Assembly (NCBI RefSeq): GCF_022458865.1
Contig: NZ_JAJNMU010000010.1
Span: 186,001 to 250,000, forward strand
Source of the DNA: Paenibacillus periandrae
GTDB lineage: Bacteria > Bacillota > Bacilli > Paenibacillales > NBRC-103111
Direction: 5' to 3'
DNA: 64,000 bases
The first letter of the stretch is position 1. Each line of letters begins with the position of its first letter. Shown here piece by piece: positions 1-8,036 of the stretch. Under the pieces are notes generated by a model, which was not told where the DNA came from, did not search any database, and was given only the letters and a program-made list of their open reading frames with translations. The position numbers and the translations under genes were made by a program.

Positions 1-542
1 CCGATTTGAGGCAAATCCACATTACTTAACCTTATAGGCTTCCCACCGAGTACATATAATCCAGAGGATGCATTATCCGCAACGGTATCGGGCAGCTTGA
101 TCTTCCAATCCGCAATCCGGCTGTCGACAATTTCCAACGCAGGCAGCACATAATCAGTTGCAAGCCATACATCGAGCGTTGTTACCCTTGGACCTGCCAA
201 ATCATGCTTCAATACAAAAGCAATTTCAGCCTCTACCTTTGGCTGCAGCAATCGTGAAGCAGAGATCACGCCCCCATTTTCAATAACCATATCGTCCAGC
301 AGGTGCCCATAATCCGGCTGATCCACTTTCAACAGCTGCTGCATCGCCAAGGAGGTCAAGCCTATTTTTTTACCGACAATGGCAGCACCTGCTTTTACTT
401 TTTTCTCAATTTGAATAAGCTGCACCTGATAAGCCTGCTCAATGGTTAAGTCTGGATCAAGGGTAGTCAGTGCCTCCACACCTTTGCGCTGAGAAATGGC
501 TTGCTCCAAATGTGCCGCATACGTAATAGCCTTGTTCGTCAT
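1..542 (-). CDS. 2-keto-4-pentenoate hydratase (MhpD family), 3' end cut by the window
   Basis: About 180 N-terminal residues are visible; the C-terminus lies beyond the window. The ATG start has a strong GGAGG site about 9 bases upstream. Seen: GKKIGLTS, PDYGHLLDD, PKVEAEIAFVL and LPALEIVDSRI, all hallmarks of the MhpD/DmpE/XylJ branch of the fumarylacetoacetase fold, where the acidic residues bind the metal. Known family role: cytosolic hydration of 2-hydroxypenta-2,4-dienoate to 4-hydroxy-2-oxovalerate in meta-cleavage of catechols, although 4-oxalocrotonate decarboxylase belongs to the same family and cannot be excluded. It starts 21 bases after the semialdehyde dehydrogenase stop, so the two are almost certainly co-transcribed; the aldolase and other pathway genes would be expected further left. 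Confidence 0.9.
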   Translation of the reverse strand, partial: MTNKAITYAAHLEQAISQRKGVEALTTLDPDLTIEQAYQVQLIQIEKKVKAGAAIVGKKIGLTSLAMQQLLKVDQPDYGHLLDDMVIENGGVISASRLLQPKVEAEIAFVLKHDLAGPRVTTLDVWLATDYVLPALEIVDSRIADWKIKLPDTVADNASSGLYVLGGKPIRLSNVDLPQI

Positions 543-563
543 ACAGTTTATACCTCCTCTCAT

Positions 564-2024
564 CTAGAGCTTGATACAAATATTTTTTAACTCGGAATAA
601 AATTCAAAGCTGTGCAAGCCGCCCTCACGACCGATACCGCTTTGCTTCACACCTCCAAAAGGCGTCCGTAAATCGCGAAGAAACCAGGTGTTCACCCACA
701 CGATACCCGCTTCGATCTGGCCTGCTACGCGATGGGCACGTCGTAGATCATTCGTCCATACTGTAGCGCTAAGTCCATATTGGGTATCATTGACTTGATC
801 CAGAAGGTCATCCTCCGAGTCAAATGGAATCACGGTAACGACGGGGCCAAATATTTCCTCTTGAACAACACGACAGTCCCGGTTCAATCCGGTTATAATG
901 GTAGGCTCCAAATAATAGCCCTTATCCAGCCCTTCCGGACGTTTGCCTCCAAGCAGGATCGTTCCGCCTTCTTCGACCGCCAGCTCGATGTACCCCATTA
1001 CCCGCTCATAGTGCTCTTCACTAATCAACGCACCAACCTTGGTAGTGGGCTCGAACGGATCTCCAACAACCAATTCTCTGGACTTGGCTACGAACTTATC
1101 CAAAAATCCCTGATACGCGGACCGTTCCACATAAATTCTCGAACCGCACAAACAAACCTCGCCTTGATTAATAAAACTGGATTTCAATGTCGTCTCAATC
1201 ACTTCATCCATATTGGAATCAGCAAAGATAATATTCGGGTTTTTGCCGCCAAGCTCGTAGGATAATCGCTTCAACGTCTTGGAGGCGGAAGCCATGATTA
1301 CTTTACCTGTCGAGGTTTCGCCGGTAAAGCTGATTGCGTTTACATCCGGGTGCTCGACTAAAGCAGCTCCTGCAGAGTTGGGACCAAATCCATGCACCAG
1401 ATTGACCACACCGTCAGGAATGCCGGCATCACGACAAATCTCGGCTAGCACAGTCGCTGTCATCGGTGTAAGCTCAGCAGGTTTCATCACGACCGTATTA
1501 CCGGCAGCGAGTGCAGGTGCAAGCTTCCATGTTAGGAGCAGCAGTGGCAAATTCCATGGATTGATCAGTCCGATTACACCTAATGGGCTTCTTACTGCAT
1601 AGTTCAACGCGATGTTATCCATCTGGGTTGTTTCGGTTGTGATTGTACGGATGTAATCAGAGAAAAAATGAAAATTATACGCAGAACGCGGAATATCTAT
1701 GCTTCCTGAAAGCCAGATGGGTTTGCCCGTGTCCATTGATTCCAAGGCTGCAAGCTGATCTTGTCTGGCAAGAATCAGATCGCCAACCTTACGTAGAATT
1801 GCGACGCGTTCATTGGCGCCCATTTTCATCCAGGGTCCTTTAAGCGCTTTCTTGGCAGCCTTAACAGCAAGATGAATCTCAGCAGCTCCACCCTCTGCTA
1901 CAGTTCCTAATACTTGCTCTGTTGATGGATTTATGTTGTCGAATGTTTTTCCATCAAGTGAAGATACGAATTGACCATTAATGAAATGCAGACAATCCAC
2001 AGGCTTGAATTGAGTTGGCTCCAA
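564..2024 (-). CDS. 2-hydroxymuconic (or 2-aminomuconic) semialdehyde dehydrogenase
   Basis: A 486-residue NAD(P)-dependent aldehyde dehydrogenase. Seen: NPWNLPLLLLTWKLAPALAAGN in two parts (cofactor site and neighbouring helix), FTGETSTGK, ELGGKNPNI with the general-base Glu, the catalytic Cys in NQGEVCLCGSR, EEIFGPV, and a C-terminus WFLRDLRTPFGG typical of the XylG/DmpC/AMSDH subgroup. Known role: oxidation of ring-cleavage semialdehydes to the dicarboxylate. The longer open frame runs up to 2075, but an AGAAAGGGAG site lies 7 bases before a TTG at 2024, so I choose that start. Operon with the hydratase. Hydroxy- versus amino-muconate substrate cannot be told from sequence. Confidence 0.88.
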   Translation of the reverse strand: MEPTQFKPVDCLHFINGQFVSSLDGKTFDNINPSTEQVLGTVAEGGAAEIHLAVKAAKKALKGPWMKMGANERVAILRKVGDLILARQDQLAALESMDTGKPIWLSGSIDIPRSAYNFHFFSDYIRTITTETTQMDNIALNYAVRSPLGVIGLINPWNLPLLLLTWKLAPALAAGNTVVMKPAELTPMTATVLAEICRDAGIPDGVVNLVHGFGPNSAGAALVEHPDVNAISFTGETSTGKVIMASASKTLKRLSYELGGKNPNIIFADSNMDEVIETTLKSSFINQGEVCLCGSRIYVERSAYQGFLDKFVAKSRELVVGDPFEPTTKVGALISEEHYERVMGYIELAVEEGGTILLGGKRPEGLDKGYYLEPTIITGLNRDCRVVQEEIFGPVVTVIPFDSEDDLLDQVNDTQYGLSATVWTNDLRRAHRVAGQIEAGIVWVNTWFLRDLRTPFGGVKQSGIGREGGLHSFEFYSELKNICIKL

Positions 2025-2163
2025 GCTAATACTCCCTTTCTGAAGCGATTTTAAGTAACAATCACAGCCATACAACCACAGTCTACGATAAGACGGCGAC
2101 TTCTTTTGTATAGTGCTTTACATATTTATTGATTTTTGTTATTTGATGCTTGCAATAGCTCAA

Positions 2164-2209
2164 AACAAGCTTAGTCAACACCGCTCCCGGTTGTGTGACT
2201 AAGCTTGTT
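2164..2209 (-). terminator. Terminator after the malic enzyme gene
   Basis: A perfect 14-bp inverted repeat (AACAAGCTTAGTCA and its complement) around an 18-base loop, 14 bases downstream of the malic enzyme stop. On the minus strand it is followed by a short run TTTTG. The stem is strong but the U-tract is poor. It separates the malic enzyme from the meta-cleavage genes, so the latter probably have their own promoter within about 2030-2160. Confidence 0.6.
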
Positions 2210-2222
2210 AACTGCATTTTCA

Positions 2223-3626
2223 TTATCTGAAATCAGGAGGGATACGTCTTGCTGTTCCCGTTAAAATGGCCGTTTCAATCACGGCCTGTCGCACCTTGGA
2301 CACAACAAGCTCATTGAATATACTCGGAATGATATATTGCTCATTCAGCTCATTATCCGATACAACAGCAGCTATCGCGCGAGCCGCCGCAAGCTTCATC
2401 GGTTCATTGATGCGTTGGGCCCGACAATCCAGCGCACCTCGGAATATACCTGGGAATACAAGTACATTGTTAATTTGGTTCGGGTAATCGCTCCGGCCTG
2501 TAGCAAACACACGAACATGCGGGATCGCCTCTTCTGGAGCGATCTCCGGATTAGGGTTGGCCATTGCAAATACGATACTGCCGGGATTCATACGTTTCAC
2601 GTCCTCTGCGTGCAGCAGCCCTCCTCTTGAGACACCAATGAACACATCCGTATCCGGGATAACCTCCTGAAGCGTGCCCGGATTCGCTTCCACCTGCGGC
2701 TGCTCGGCCAGCCACTGCCACATCGGATGCTCATAACGTCCTCCATACCAGATAGCACCTTCTTTATCCACGGGGATCAGCCGTTTTACACCTGCTGCAA
2801 GCAGCATTTTACATATCGATACCCCTGCCGCACCTATGCCATTTACCACAACACGAATCCGATCGATTCGCTTGCCAGTCACCTTCAGAGCATTAAATAA
2901 TCCGGCCATCACCACAATTGCCGTACCGTGCTGATCGTCATGAAACACAGGAATGTCCAGCTCCTGATCTAATCTGGCCTCGATCTCAAAGCAGCGCGGA
3001 GAGCTGATGTCCTCCAGATTAATTCCGCCGAATATGGGGCTCATGGCCTTCACGGTACGGATGATCTCCTCTGTATCCTTCGTATCCAGGCAAATCGGGA
3101 AAGCATCCACATCCGCCAATTGCTTGAACAGCATCGCTTTGCCTTCCATAACAGGAGCAGCGGCATGAGCCCCGATGTCGCCCAGTCCTAACACGGCTGT
3201 ACCATCCGTCACGACAGCAACGGTGTTCCTTTTTATCGTTAACGAATAGGCTTTGAGCGGATCTTCATGGATGGCCGTGCAGACACGTGCGACACCCGGT
3301 GTGTAAGCCCTAGATAAATCATCTCGATTTTTAATGGGTACGGTTGGCTGGATCGATATTTTGCCACCAAGATGCATCAGGAAGGTACGGTCTGAAATAT
3401 TGATGACCTTGATTCCGGCATGCTGCTTCAGCATCTCGACAATATATGGTTCTGCCGAATCGTTCACATCCACCGTCACATCGCGGATCGATGTCTCCTG
3501 ACCCGGGCGAATCACATCAATTGAAGTGATATCCCCTCCGGCTTTGCCTATAACAGAAGCCACATCACCAAAGGTTGCTTCTGCATGATTAATTTCCAAA
3601 CGTATAATAATGCTGTTCGTTGCCAT
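2223..3626 (-). CDS. NAD(P)-dependent malic enzyme with N-terminal ACT domain
   Basis: 467 residues. Residues about 5-80 form an ACT domain (small-molecule regulatory fold) ending in SDRTFLMHLGGK. The malic enzyme core follows: YTPGVARVC, VTDGTAVLGLGDIG, EGKAMLFKQLADVDAFPI, the metal-binding stretch GGINLEDISSPRCFEIE, FHDDQHGTA, and a Rossmann motif NGIGAAG. It oxidatively decarboxylates malate to pyruvate in the cytosol. The second ATG (3626) is preferred because AGGAAGG is 9 bases upstream of it and only 3 from the first ATG. It lies 21 bases after the regulator gene, so it probably shares its transcript. The placement suggests it disposes of C4 acids formed during aromatic or acid catabolism; that is inference. 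Confidence 0.92.
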   Translation of the reverse strand: MATNSIIIRLEINHAEATFGDVASVIGKAGGDITSIDVIRPGQETSIRDVTVDVNDSAEPYIVEMLKQHAGIKVINISDRTFLMHLGGKISIQPTVPIKNRDDLSRAYTPGVARVCTAIHEDPLKAYSLTIKRNTVAVVTDGTAVLGLGDIGAHAAAPVMEGKAMLFKQLADVDAFPICLDTKDTEEIIRTVKAMSPIFGGINLEDISSPRCFEIEARLDQELDIPVFHDDQHGTAIVVMAGLFNALKVTGKRIDRIRVVVNGIGAAGVSICKMLLAAGVKRLIPVDKEGAIWYGGRYEHPMWQWLAEQPQVEANPGTLQEVIPDTDVFIGVSRGGLLHAEDVKRMNPGSIVFAMANPNPEIAPEEAIPHVRVFATGRSDYPNQINNVLVFPGIFRGALDCRAQRINEPMKLAAARAIAAVVSDNELNEQYIIPSIFNELVVSKVRQAVIETAILTGTARRIPPDFR

Positions 3627-3653
3627 TTTCATGATCCTTCCTCACGCTGATTA

Positions 3654-5582
3654 TTAACTCCATTTTTCCAGTACCGAATCTATTTCCAAAGCCATTTGAA
3701 GATGAAATCGAGCGGATGATTCGCCAAATTCGATATTAAACACTTCTTTCATTCGATGCAGCCGATAACGCATACCGCTTATGGAAATATGAAGTGCTCG
3801 CGACGTTCGATAGAGGTTGCATTCATTTTCCAAATAGTAGTAAATTGTTTTTAAAAGCTCGGTTGAATGCTTGAGATCATATTGTTTAATAGGACCGAGC
3901 ACATGATTGGCGAACTTCTCTAGCTCCTCCGGTTTACGTGCATCCAGCATAATCGACAGGAAACCAAGCTCAGAAGCAAAGACGACGGACGATTGTTCTT
4001 TTTTCAAAGCTGCGATTTCCAACGACTTATTGGCTTCCTTGTAGCCATAATGAATCTTTTCCACGTCCTCACACAAGCTGCTTATACCCAAAGTAATATG
4101 CAAATTATCGGTTACATGCTTTAATTGAGTAACGAGCTGCTTCCCGTAAGCCTTGATTTTCATTTGGTTTATGCCCAAATAGGCGTCCGGGATAAGAACA
4201 GCAACCTGATCAAGCTTCGTGGAAAGCAGCACTGTCAATCCATGCTGCTTCAGCTGAGTGGTCAAAAACTGTATTATTTTATGGGTCCCATCGCTTAATA
4301 CCTCGTGATCGACCGAGCTTGCCTGCTTGCTTTTTAATTTAACGACCATCACATAGTGAGGCTGGTTGATATCATACCCCAGGTATGCGTATCGTGTAAG
4401 ATCCATCGACTCTTGAAAGGGCTTGGTCAGCAGCTCATCCAGCAATTGCCCTATTAGTCGCTGCTCAGTTTCTAATGCCGTCTGCTCATTCAGCACTTGA
4501 ATAGCACAGGCATTCGACGCTTGTTCGAGCAAAACCTGTTCAAGATCTCCAAAGGGCTCTCTATTGTTAATCAATGAAATATAGCCAAACAACTGGCGCC
4601 GCAGCATGATAGGCGTAACCAGGCGATATTGAACTGAGCTCTCTGCGTCACGAACCTGGAATTGTGCGGTGTTCAGCTCTTTCAGCAGCTTGGTTGGTTT
4701 CGCATGTTGATTCACGTGATCCCGCTTTTTATCGTGGGCCAATAGTGTTTTTAATGAAACGGTTGGCGTCTCCCCGTAGGCGGCCATCCTGTTGAAGTGC
4801 TGATTTTCGATGATAACCCCACAGGCAAGGCTTTTTCCCAAGGTTGTGACCAGAGCCTCAAAACCCTTGCCTTGTAAAATGATTTTCGTTAAGTTTTGGC
4901 TAATGGCCGAGACACGTTTTTCAACCTCTCTTTGCGCTTCGATCCGTTTGTACGCACGATCCAGCTCATTAGCCAGATCGGCCTGCTCGTAATTCATCAT
5001 AGGATCGTTATGATCATGATGCTGCTGCTCCCATTCTTCCACGGTTTTACCGACGTATTTGCAGTGTAGATCACCTTTGCCGATGCACTCAACTTCCTTA
5101 AACATAACTTTTTTCCCCATAATGGCACTGCAGTAGCCGCTGGCATAACCTGCGAGGAAGAAACAGACCGACTCATGGTGGACAGGAAAATTATTCAGAT
5201 ACTGCTTGCCTTCATAAGAGTCGTACCAGTACCCTTCAACATTAAAAATGCCTGCAGGCTTATCGATCGTTGAGCTTTCCAGCACGGAGCGCACCCGTCC
5301 AGACAAGCTATGCATTTGTTGACCGGCAAAAATCCAATCCAATTCGTTCTCCCACGGAAACAAATCTTTAAAAACCTCAGCCTCATGCAGCCCGCAATTC
5401 CACCCATATCGCATCAAAAACCGTTTGGCTCTTTCAATACCCAGTGCAACAATCAAATCCCTGCCCAATAATCCCCAAGCTACGGCGCTGGAAATAATCA
5501 TCCGATGCTCATTCAAGAAACCGCCGCCATCTTTTTCAGGTAGAGTGATTAAATCAAGGAGCGTTAAATCCTTTGCTTTCAC
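3654..5582 (-). CDS. Aromatic-sensing transcriptional regulator: XylR_N + V4R + PucR-type HTH
   Basis: 642 residues starting at a GTG with a near-perfect AAGGAGG site 8 bases upstream; the track frame could be extended 13 codons but without a ribosome site. Residues about 5-110 resemble the XylR/DmpR activator-of-aromatic-catabolism domain (GRDLIVALG, RYGWNCGLHEAEVF), and about 120-190 a V4R domain (NNFPVHHESVCFFLAGYASG, GKGDLHCKYVGKTVEEW). A GAF-like middle region follows, then a CdaR-like segment and a C-terminal HTH_30 (NLYRTSRALHISISGMRYRL). Unlike XylR/DmpR there is no AAA+ sigma-54 ATPase. Inference: it binds an aromatic effector and controls the flanking meta-cleavage and malic enzyme genes. 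Confidence 0.85.
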   Translation of the reverse strand: MKAKDLTLLDLITLPEKDGGGFLNEHRMIISSAVAWGLLGRDLIVALGIERAKRFLMRYGWNCGLHEAEVFKDLFPWENELDWIFAGQQMHSLSGRVRSVLESSTIDKPAGIFNVEGYWYDSYEGKQYLNNFPVHHESVCFFLAGYASGYCSAIMGKKVMFKEVECIGKGDLHCKYVGKTVEEWEQQHHDHNDPMMNYEQADLANELDRAYKRIEAQREVEKRVSAISQNLTKIILQGKGFEALVTTLGKSLACGVIIENQHFNRMAAYGETPTVSLKTLLAHDKKRDHVNQHAKPTKLLKELNTAQFQVRDAESSVQYRLVTPIMLRRQLFGYISLINNREPFGDLEQVLLEQASNACAIQVLNEQTALETEQRLIGQLLDELLTKPFQESMDLTRYAYLGYDINQPHYVMVVKLKSKQASSVDHEVLSDGTHKIIQFLTTQLKQHGLTVLLSTKLDQVAVLIPDAYLGINQMKIKAYGKQLVTQLKHVTDNLHITLGISSLCEDVEKIHYGYKEANKSLEIAALKKEQSSVVFASELGFLSIMLDARKPEELEKFANHVLGPIKQYDLKHSTELLKTIYYYLENECNLYRTSRALHISISGMRYRLHRMKEVFNIEFGESSARFHLQMALEIDSVLEKWS

Positions 5583-5647
5583 GGTGATTACCTCCTTAGA
5601 AATTTGCATAGCAAAATTCATTTCGTGAAGCAGCTATTGAGTGTTGG

Positions 5648-5947
5648 TTAGATCTGATTTGTTTGGAAATAGCTGTTGAGAGCGTCGACAAGCCCGCCAT
5701 GGCCAAACTTCAATGTAGAGATTCCTGTACGTATTCCCGCCTTGTTAAGCGAAAATTGGAAAAAGTCCAGCATAGTCTCTCTCCTTTGTACAATATCCAC
5801 TTTTCCCTGATTGAACATATATAGTTCAATCGTATTGAATACACCCCGATTAATTCCATAATGCTCCAGGCAGTGCTGTTGAAATAACAGATTAGGCAAA
5901 TCGCAATGCTTACTTGCTGTTTTTTTCGTAGCCGTTCCGGAATTCAT
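5648..5947 (-). CDS. Small hypothetical protein, 99 aa
   Basis: I do not recognise this protein. It is supported by a very good ribosome site (GAAGGAGG, 8 bases before ATG) and by lying 65 bases upstream of the aromatic-sensing regulator on the same strand. It has no signal peptide or membrane segment, two Cys in the N-terminal 25 residues, a mixed charged middle (KVDIVQRRETMLDFFQF) and a Gly-rich stretch LKFGHGGL near the end. It could be a small partner of the regulator or a truncated tail of a larger enzyme; the sequence does not decide. Confidence 0.55.
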   Translation of the reverse strand: MNSGTATKKTASKHCDLPNLLFQQHCLEHYGINRGVFNTIELYMFNQGKVDIVQRRETMLDFFQFSLNKAGIRTGISTLKFGHGGLVDALNSYFQTNQI

Positions 5948-6048
5948 AATCGGATCCTCCTTCTTTACTAACCATCATAATTAAAATAGCTTGGCTTACC
6001 TACTCTTAATCCGACACATTTTGCCGTTTTTACGACTGCATCACAATA

Positions 6049-6076
6049 AACGGATGCCAGTAACCCGACATCCGTT
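6049..6076 (-). terminator. Probable terminator of the sugar ABC operon
   Basis: An 8-bp perfect stem (AACGGATG / CATCCGTT) with a 12-base loop, 24 bases downstream of the last permease stop. On the minus strand it is followed by TTTATTG, a weak U-tract. It separates the transporter operon from the small 99-aa gene. Confidence 0.5.
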
Positions 6077-6099
6077 ATCTGTGCTCAGCGATTTCCTGC

Positions 6100-6981
6100 T
6101 TATCCCTTTAGTGCGCCGATCATGACACCTTTAACAAAATATTTTTGTACTAACGGATACAAACACAGGATCGGTACACTGGCGACCATAATTGTCGCGT
6201 ATTTGATTGTTTCTCCTACCTGGTATCGATTCGACGTGTCCACACCTTGCGACATATTATCTGTTGAGTTGGCAATTAGAATCTCCCGCAATATAAGTTG
6301 AAGAGGAAATAACTCGCGGTCTTTTAAGAAGATTGATGCAAAAAACCACCCGTTCCATTTTTCTACAGCGTAATACAAAATCATAACCGCAATAACCGGC
6401 ATAGAGAGTGGGATAATAATTTTAGCTAAGATAACAAAATGATTAGCTCCATCTATTTTGGCCGACTCCTCCAGGCTTTCGGGCACACTCATAAACGCAG
6501 TCCTCATAATAATTAAATTAAACGTATTAATCGCAAAAGGAATAATAACCGCCCATAATGAATTAAGCAGGCCAATATTTTTAACGGTCAGGTAGAGTGG
6601 AATTAAACCGCCATGGAAAAACATCGTAAATATAATGATCATAACAAACAACTTGTTCCACATAACGTTTTTTCTTGAAAGCACATAAGCACCAAGTGAC
6701 GTTATCGCCAGATTGATGAGAACACCCGCAAATACGAGAATGATCGTATTTCGGTACCCAGTTAAAATGCTCGTATTGCTGATTACACTTTTATAGGCTT
6801 CCAAGCTAAAGCCTAATGGCTTCCATAGAATGCCTGTGTGCTGTACCAGCCGGCCTCCGTCGCTCAGAGAAGCAAATAACACGTATAGCAGCGGATATAA
6901 CGTAACGATGACGAGCAATATGAGAACGATGTGTATCGTCCAGTAAAATAGCTTGTCTACCCAACCTTGATTCGTGTCCAT
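6100..6981 (-). CDS. Carbohydrate ABC transporter permease (LplC/YtcP type)
   Basis: 293 residues with six predicted membrane segments; the first is at about 15-38. The EAA loop, which contacts the ATPase, is visible as ESLEESAKIDGANHF at about 185-200. The C-terminus VKGVMIGALKG is typical of MalG-like LplC/YtcP permeases. It forms the membrane pore with the LplB-like protein encoded 13 bases upstream. AAAGGGG lies 8 bases before the ATG. No ATPase is encoded here, as is usual for this class, which relies on a shared MsmX-type ATPase. Substrate unknown, probably an oligosaccharide. Confidence 0.92.
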   Translation of the reverse strand: MDTNQGWVDKLFYWTIHIVLILLVIVTLYPLLYVLFASLSDGGRLVQHTGILWKPLGFSLEAYKSVISNTSILTGYRNTIILVFAGVLINLAITSLGAYVLSRKNVMWNKLFVMIIIFTMFFHGGLIPLYLTVKNIGLLNSLWAVIIPFAINTFNLIIMRTAFMSVPESLEESAKIDGANHFVILAKIIIPLSMPVIAVMILYYAVEKWNGWFFASIFLKDRELFPLQLILREILIANSTDNMSQGVDTSNRYQVGETIKYATIMVASVPILCLYPLVQKYFVKGVMIGALKG

Positions 6982-6994
6982 TGATGGCGCCCCT

Positions 6995-7957
6995 TTACCA
7001 TAAGCTGTTTTGGCTTATTCTTCTGCTGAGATAATTGGCTGTGATCAATAAGATCAAATTGATTAAGGAATTAAAGATCCCGACCGCTGCACTGTAGCTC
7101 CATCCAAACTCCAGCAATCCTTTTCTGTATACGAAGGAGGAGATGACGTCTGCTGTTTCATAGGTCACAGGGGTATACAGCAATATAATCTTCTCAAACC
7201 CTACGTTCAATAAATTGCCAATCCGAAGAATAAACATAATCGCAACGGTGGGCATGATGCCGGGCAATGTAATATGCATCATCTGTTTCCAACGATTGGC
7301 CCCGTCCATACGGGCTGCTTCATATTGTTCTTGATCGATCCCCATAAGCGCCGCTATATAAATAATGGATTCCCAGCCCATTTTTTGCCAAATTTCCGAT
7401 AGAACATAGATGGAACGGAACATATCCGGCTTCTGCAGCAAGGCCATTCCATCATACCCCAGATACATGAGGAGGCTGTTGACGATACCTCCGCTGTTCG
7501 TAAAGTCCGTGATCATCCCGCAGATGACAACAAGCGATATGAAATAAGGCATGTACGTAATGGTTTGAACTGTACGTTTAAATATTTGATTCCTTACCTC
7601 ATTAATGAGCAGCGCCAAAATAATCGGTGTCGGAAACTCAAACAATAAGGTGTACAAGCTGATAACAATCGTGTTTTTCAAAATACGCCAAAAGTAATAG
7701 CTATTGAAAAAGGATTTAAAATTGGCAAGGCCCACCCATTCGCTGCCGATAATCCCTTTCATCGGACTGTATTCTTTAAATGCAATGATCGCCCCATACA
7801 TCGGAGCATAATGAAATATAATATAATAGACGAGAACCGGAATCATCATTACATATAAATATTTGTTCAAACGAAAATCCTTACTGAATCTTCGAATGAA
7901 CGTTGTCTTTGGCTCAGCAGATGATGTCATCGGCTTATGCGTAAGTGTCTTGGCCAT
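6995..7957 (-). CDS. Carbohydrate ABC transporter permease (LplB type)
   Basis: 320 residues from the start chosen here. The frame stays open back to 8080, overlapping the binding-protein gene, but GAGGGG is 7 bases before the ATG at 7957 and the resulting length matches LplB. Seen: membrane segment LYVMMIPVLVYYIIFHYAPM, a conserved periplasmic-side loop FKEYSPMKGI, and the EAA loop EQYEAARMDGANRWKQM. It pairs with the LplC-like permease and takes substrate from the lipoprotein encoded upstream. Same transcript as both neighbours. Confidence 0.92.
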   Translation of the reverse strand: MAKTLTHKPMTSSAEPKTTFIRRFSKDFRLNKYLYVMMIPVLVYYIIFHYAPMYGAIIAFKEYSPMKGIIGSEWVGLANFKSFFNSYYFWRILKNTIVISLYTLLFEFPTPIILALLINEVRNQIFKRTVQTITYMPYFISLVVICGMITDFTNSGGIVNSLLMYLGYDGMALLQKPDMFRSIYVLSEIWQKMGWESIIYIAALMGIDQEQYEAARMDGANRWKQMMHITLPGIMPTVAIMFILRIGNLLNVGFEKIILLYTPVTYETADVISSFVYRKGLLEFGWSYSAAVGIFNSLINLILLITANYLSRRISQNSLW

Positions 7958-8036
7958 TCTCATACCCCTCATTCCCAAGCTATTCGTAAGCTGAACATAT
8001 CGGGAGAACCGCGACGAATCCCCCGATATGCTTAAT

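Noticed and set aside
1841..1860. AAGCGCTTTC core resembling a cre site
   Set aside because: It lies within the coding sequence of the dehydrogenase far from its start; likely chance codon choice.
2025..2075. 17-codon extension of the semialdehyde dehydrogenase
   Set aside because: It contains the ribosome site of the TTG start at 2024 and has no homology to the family.
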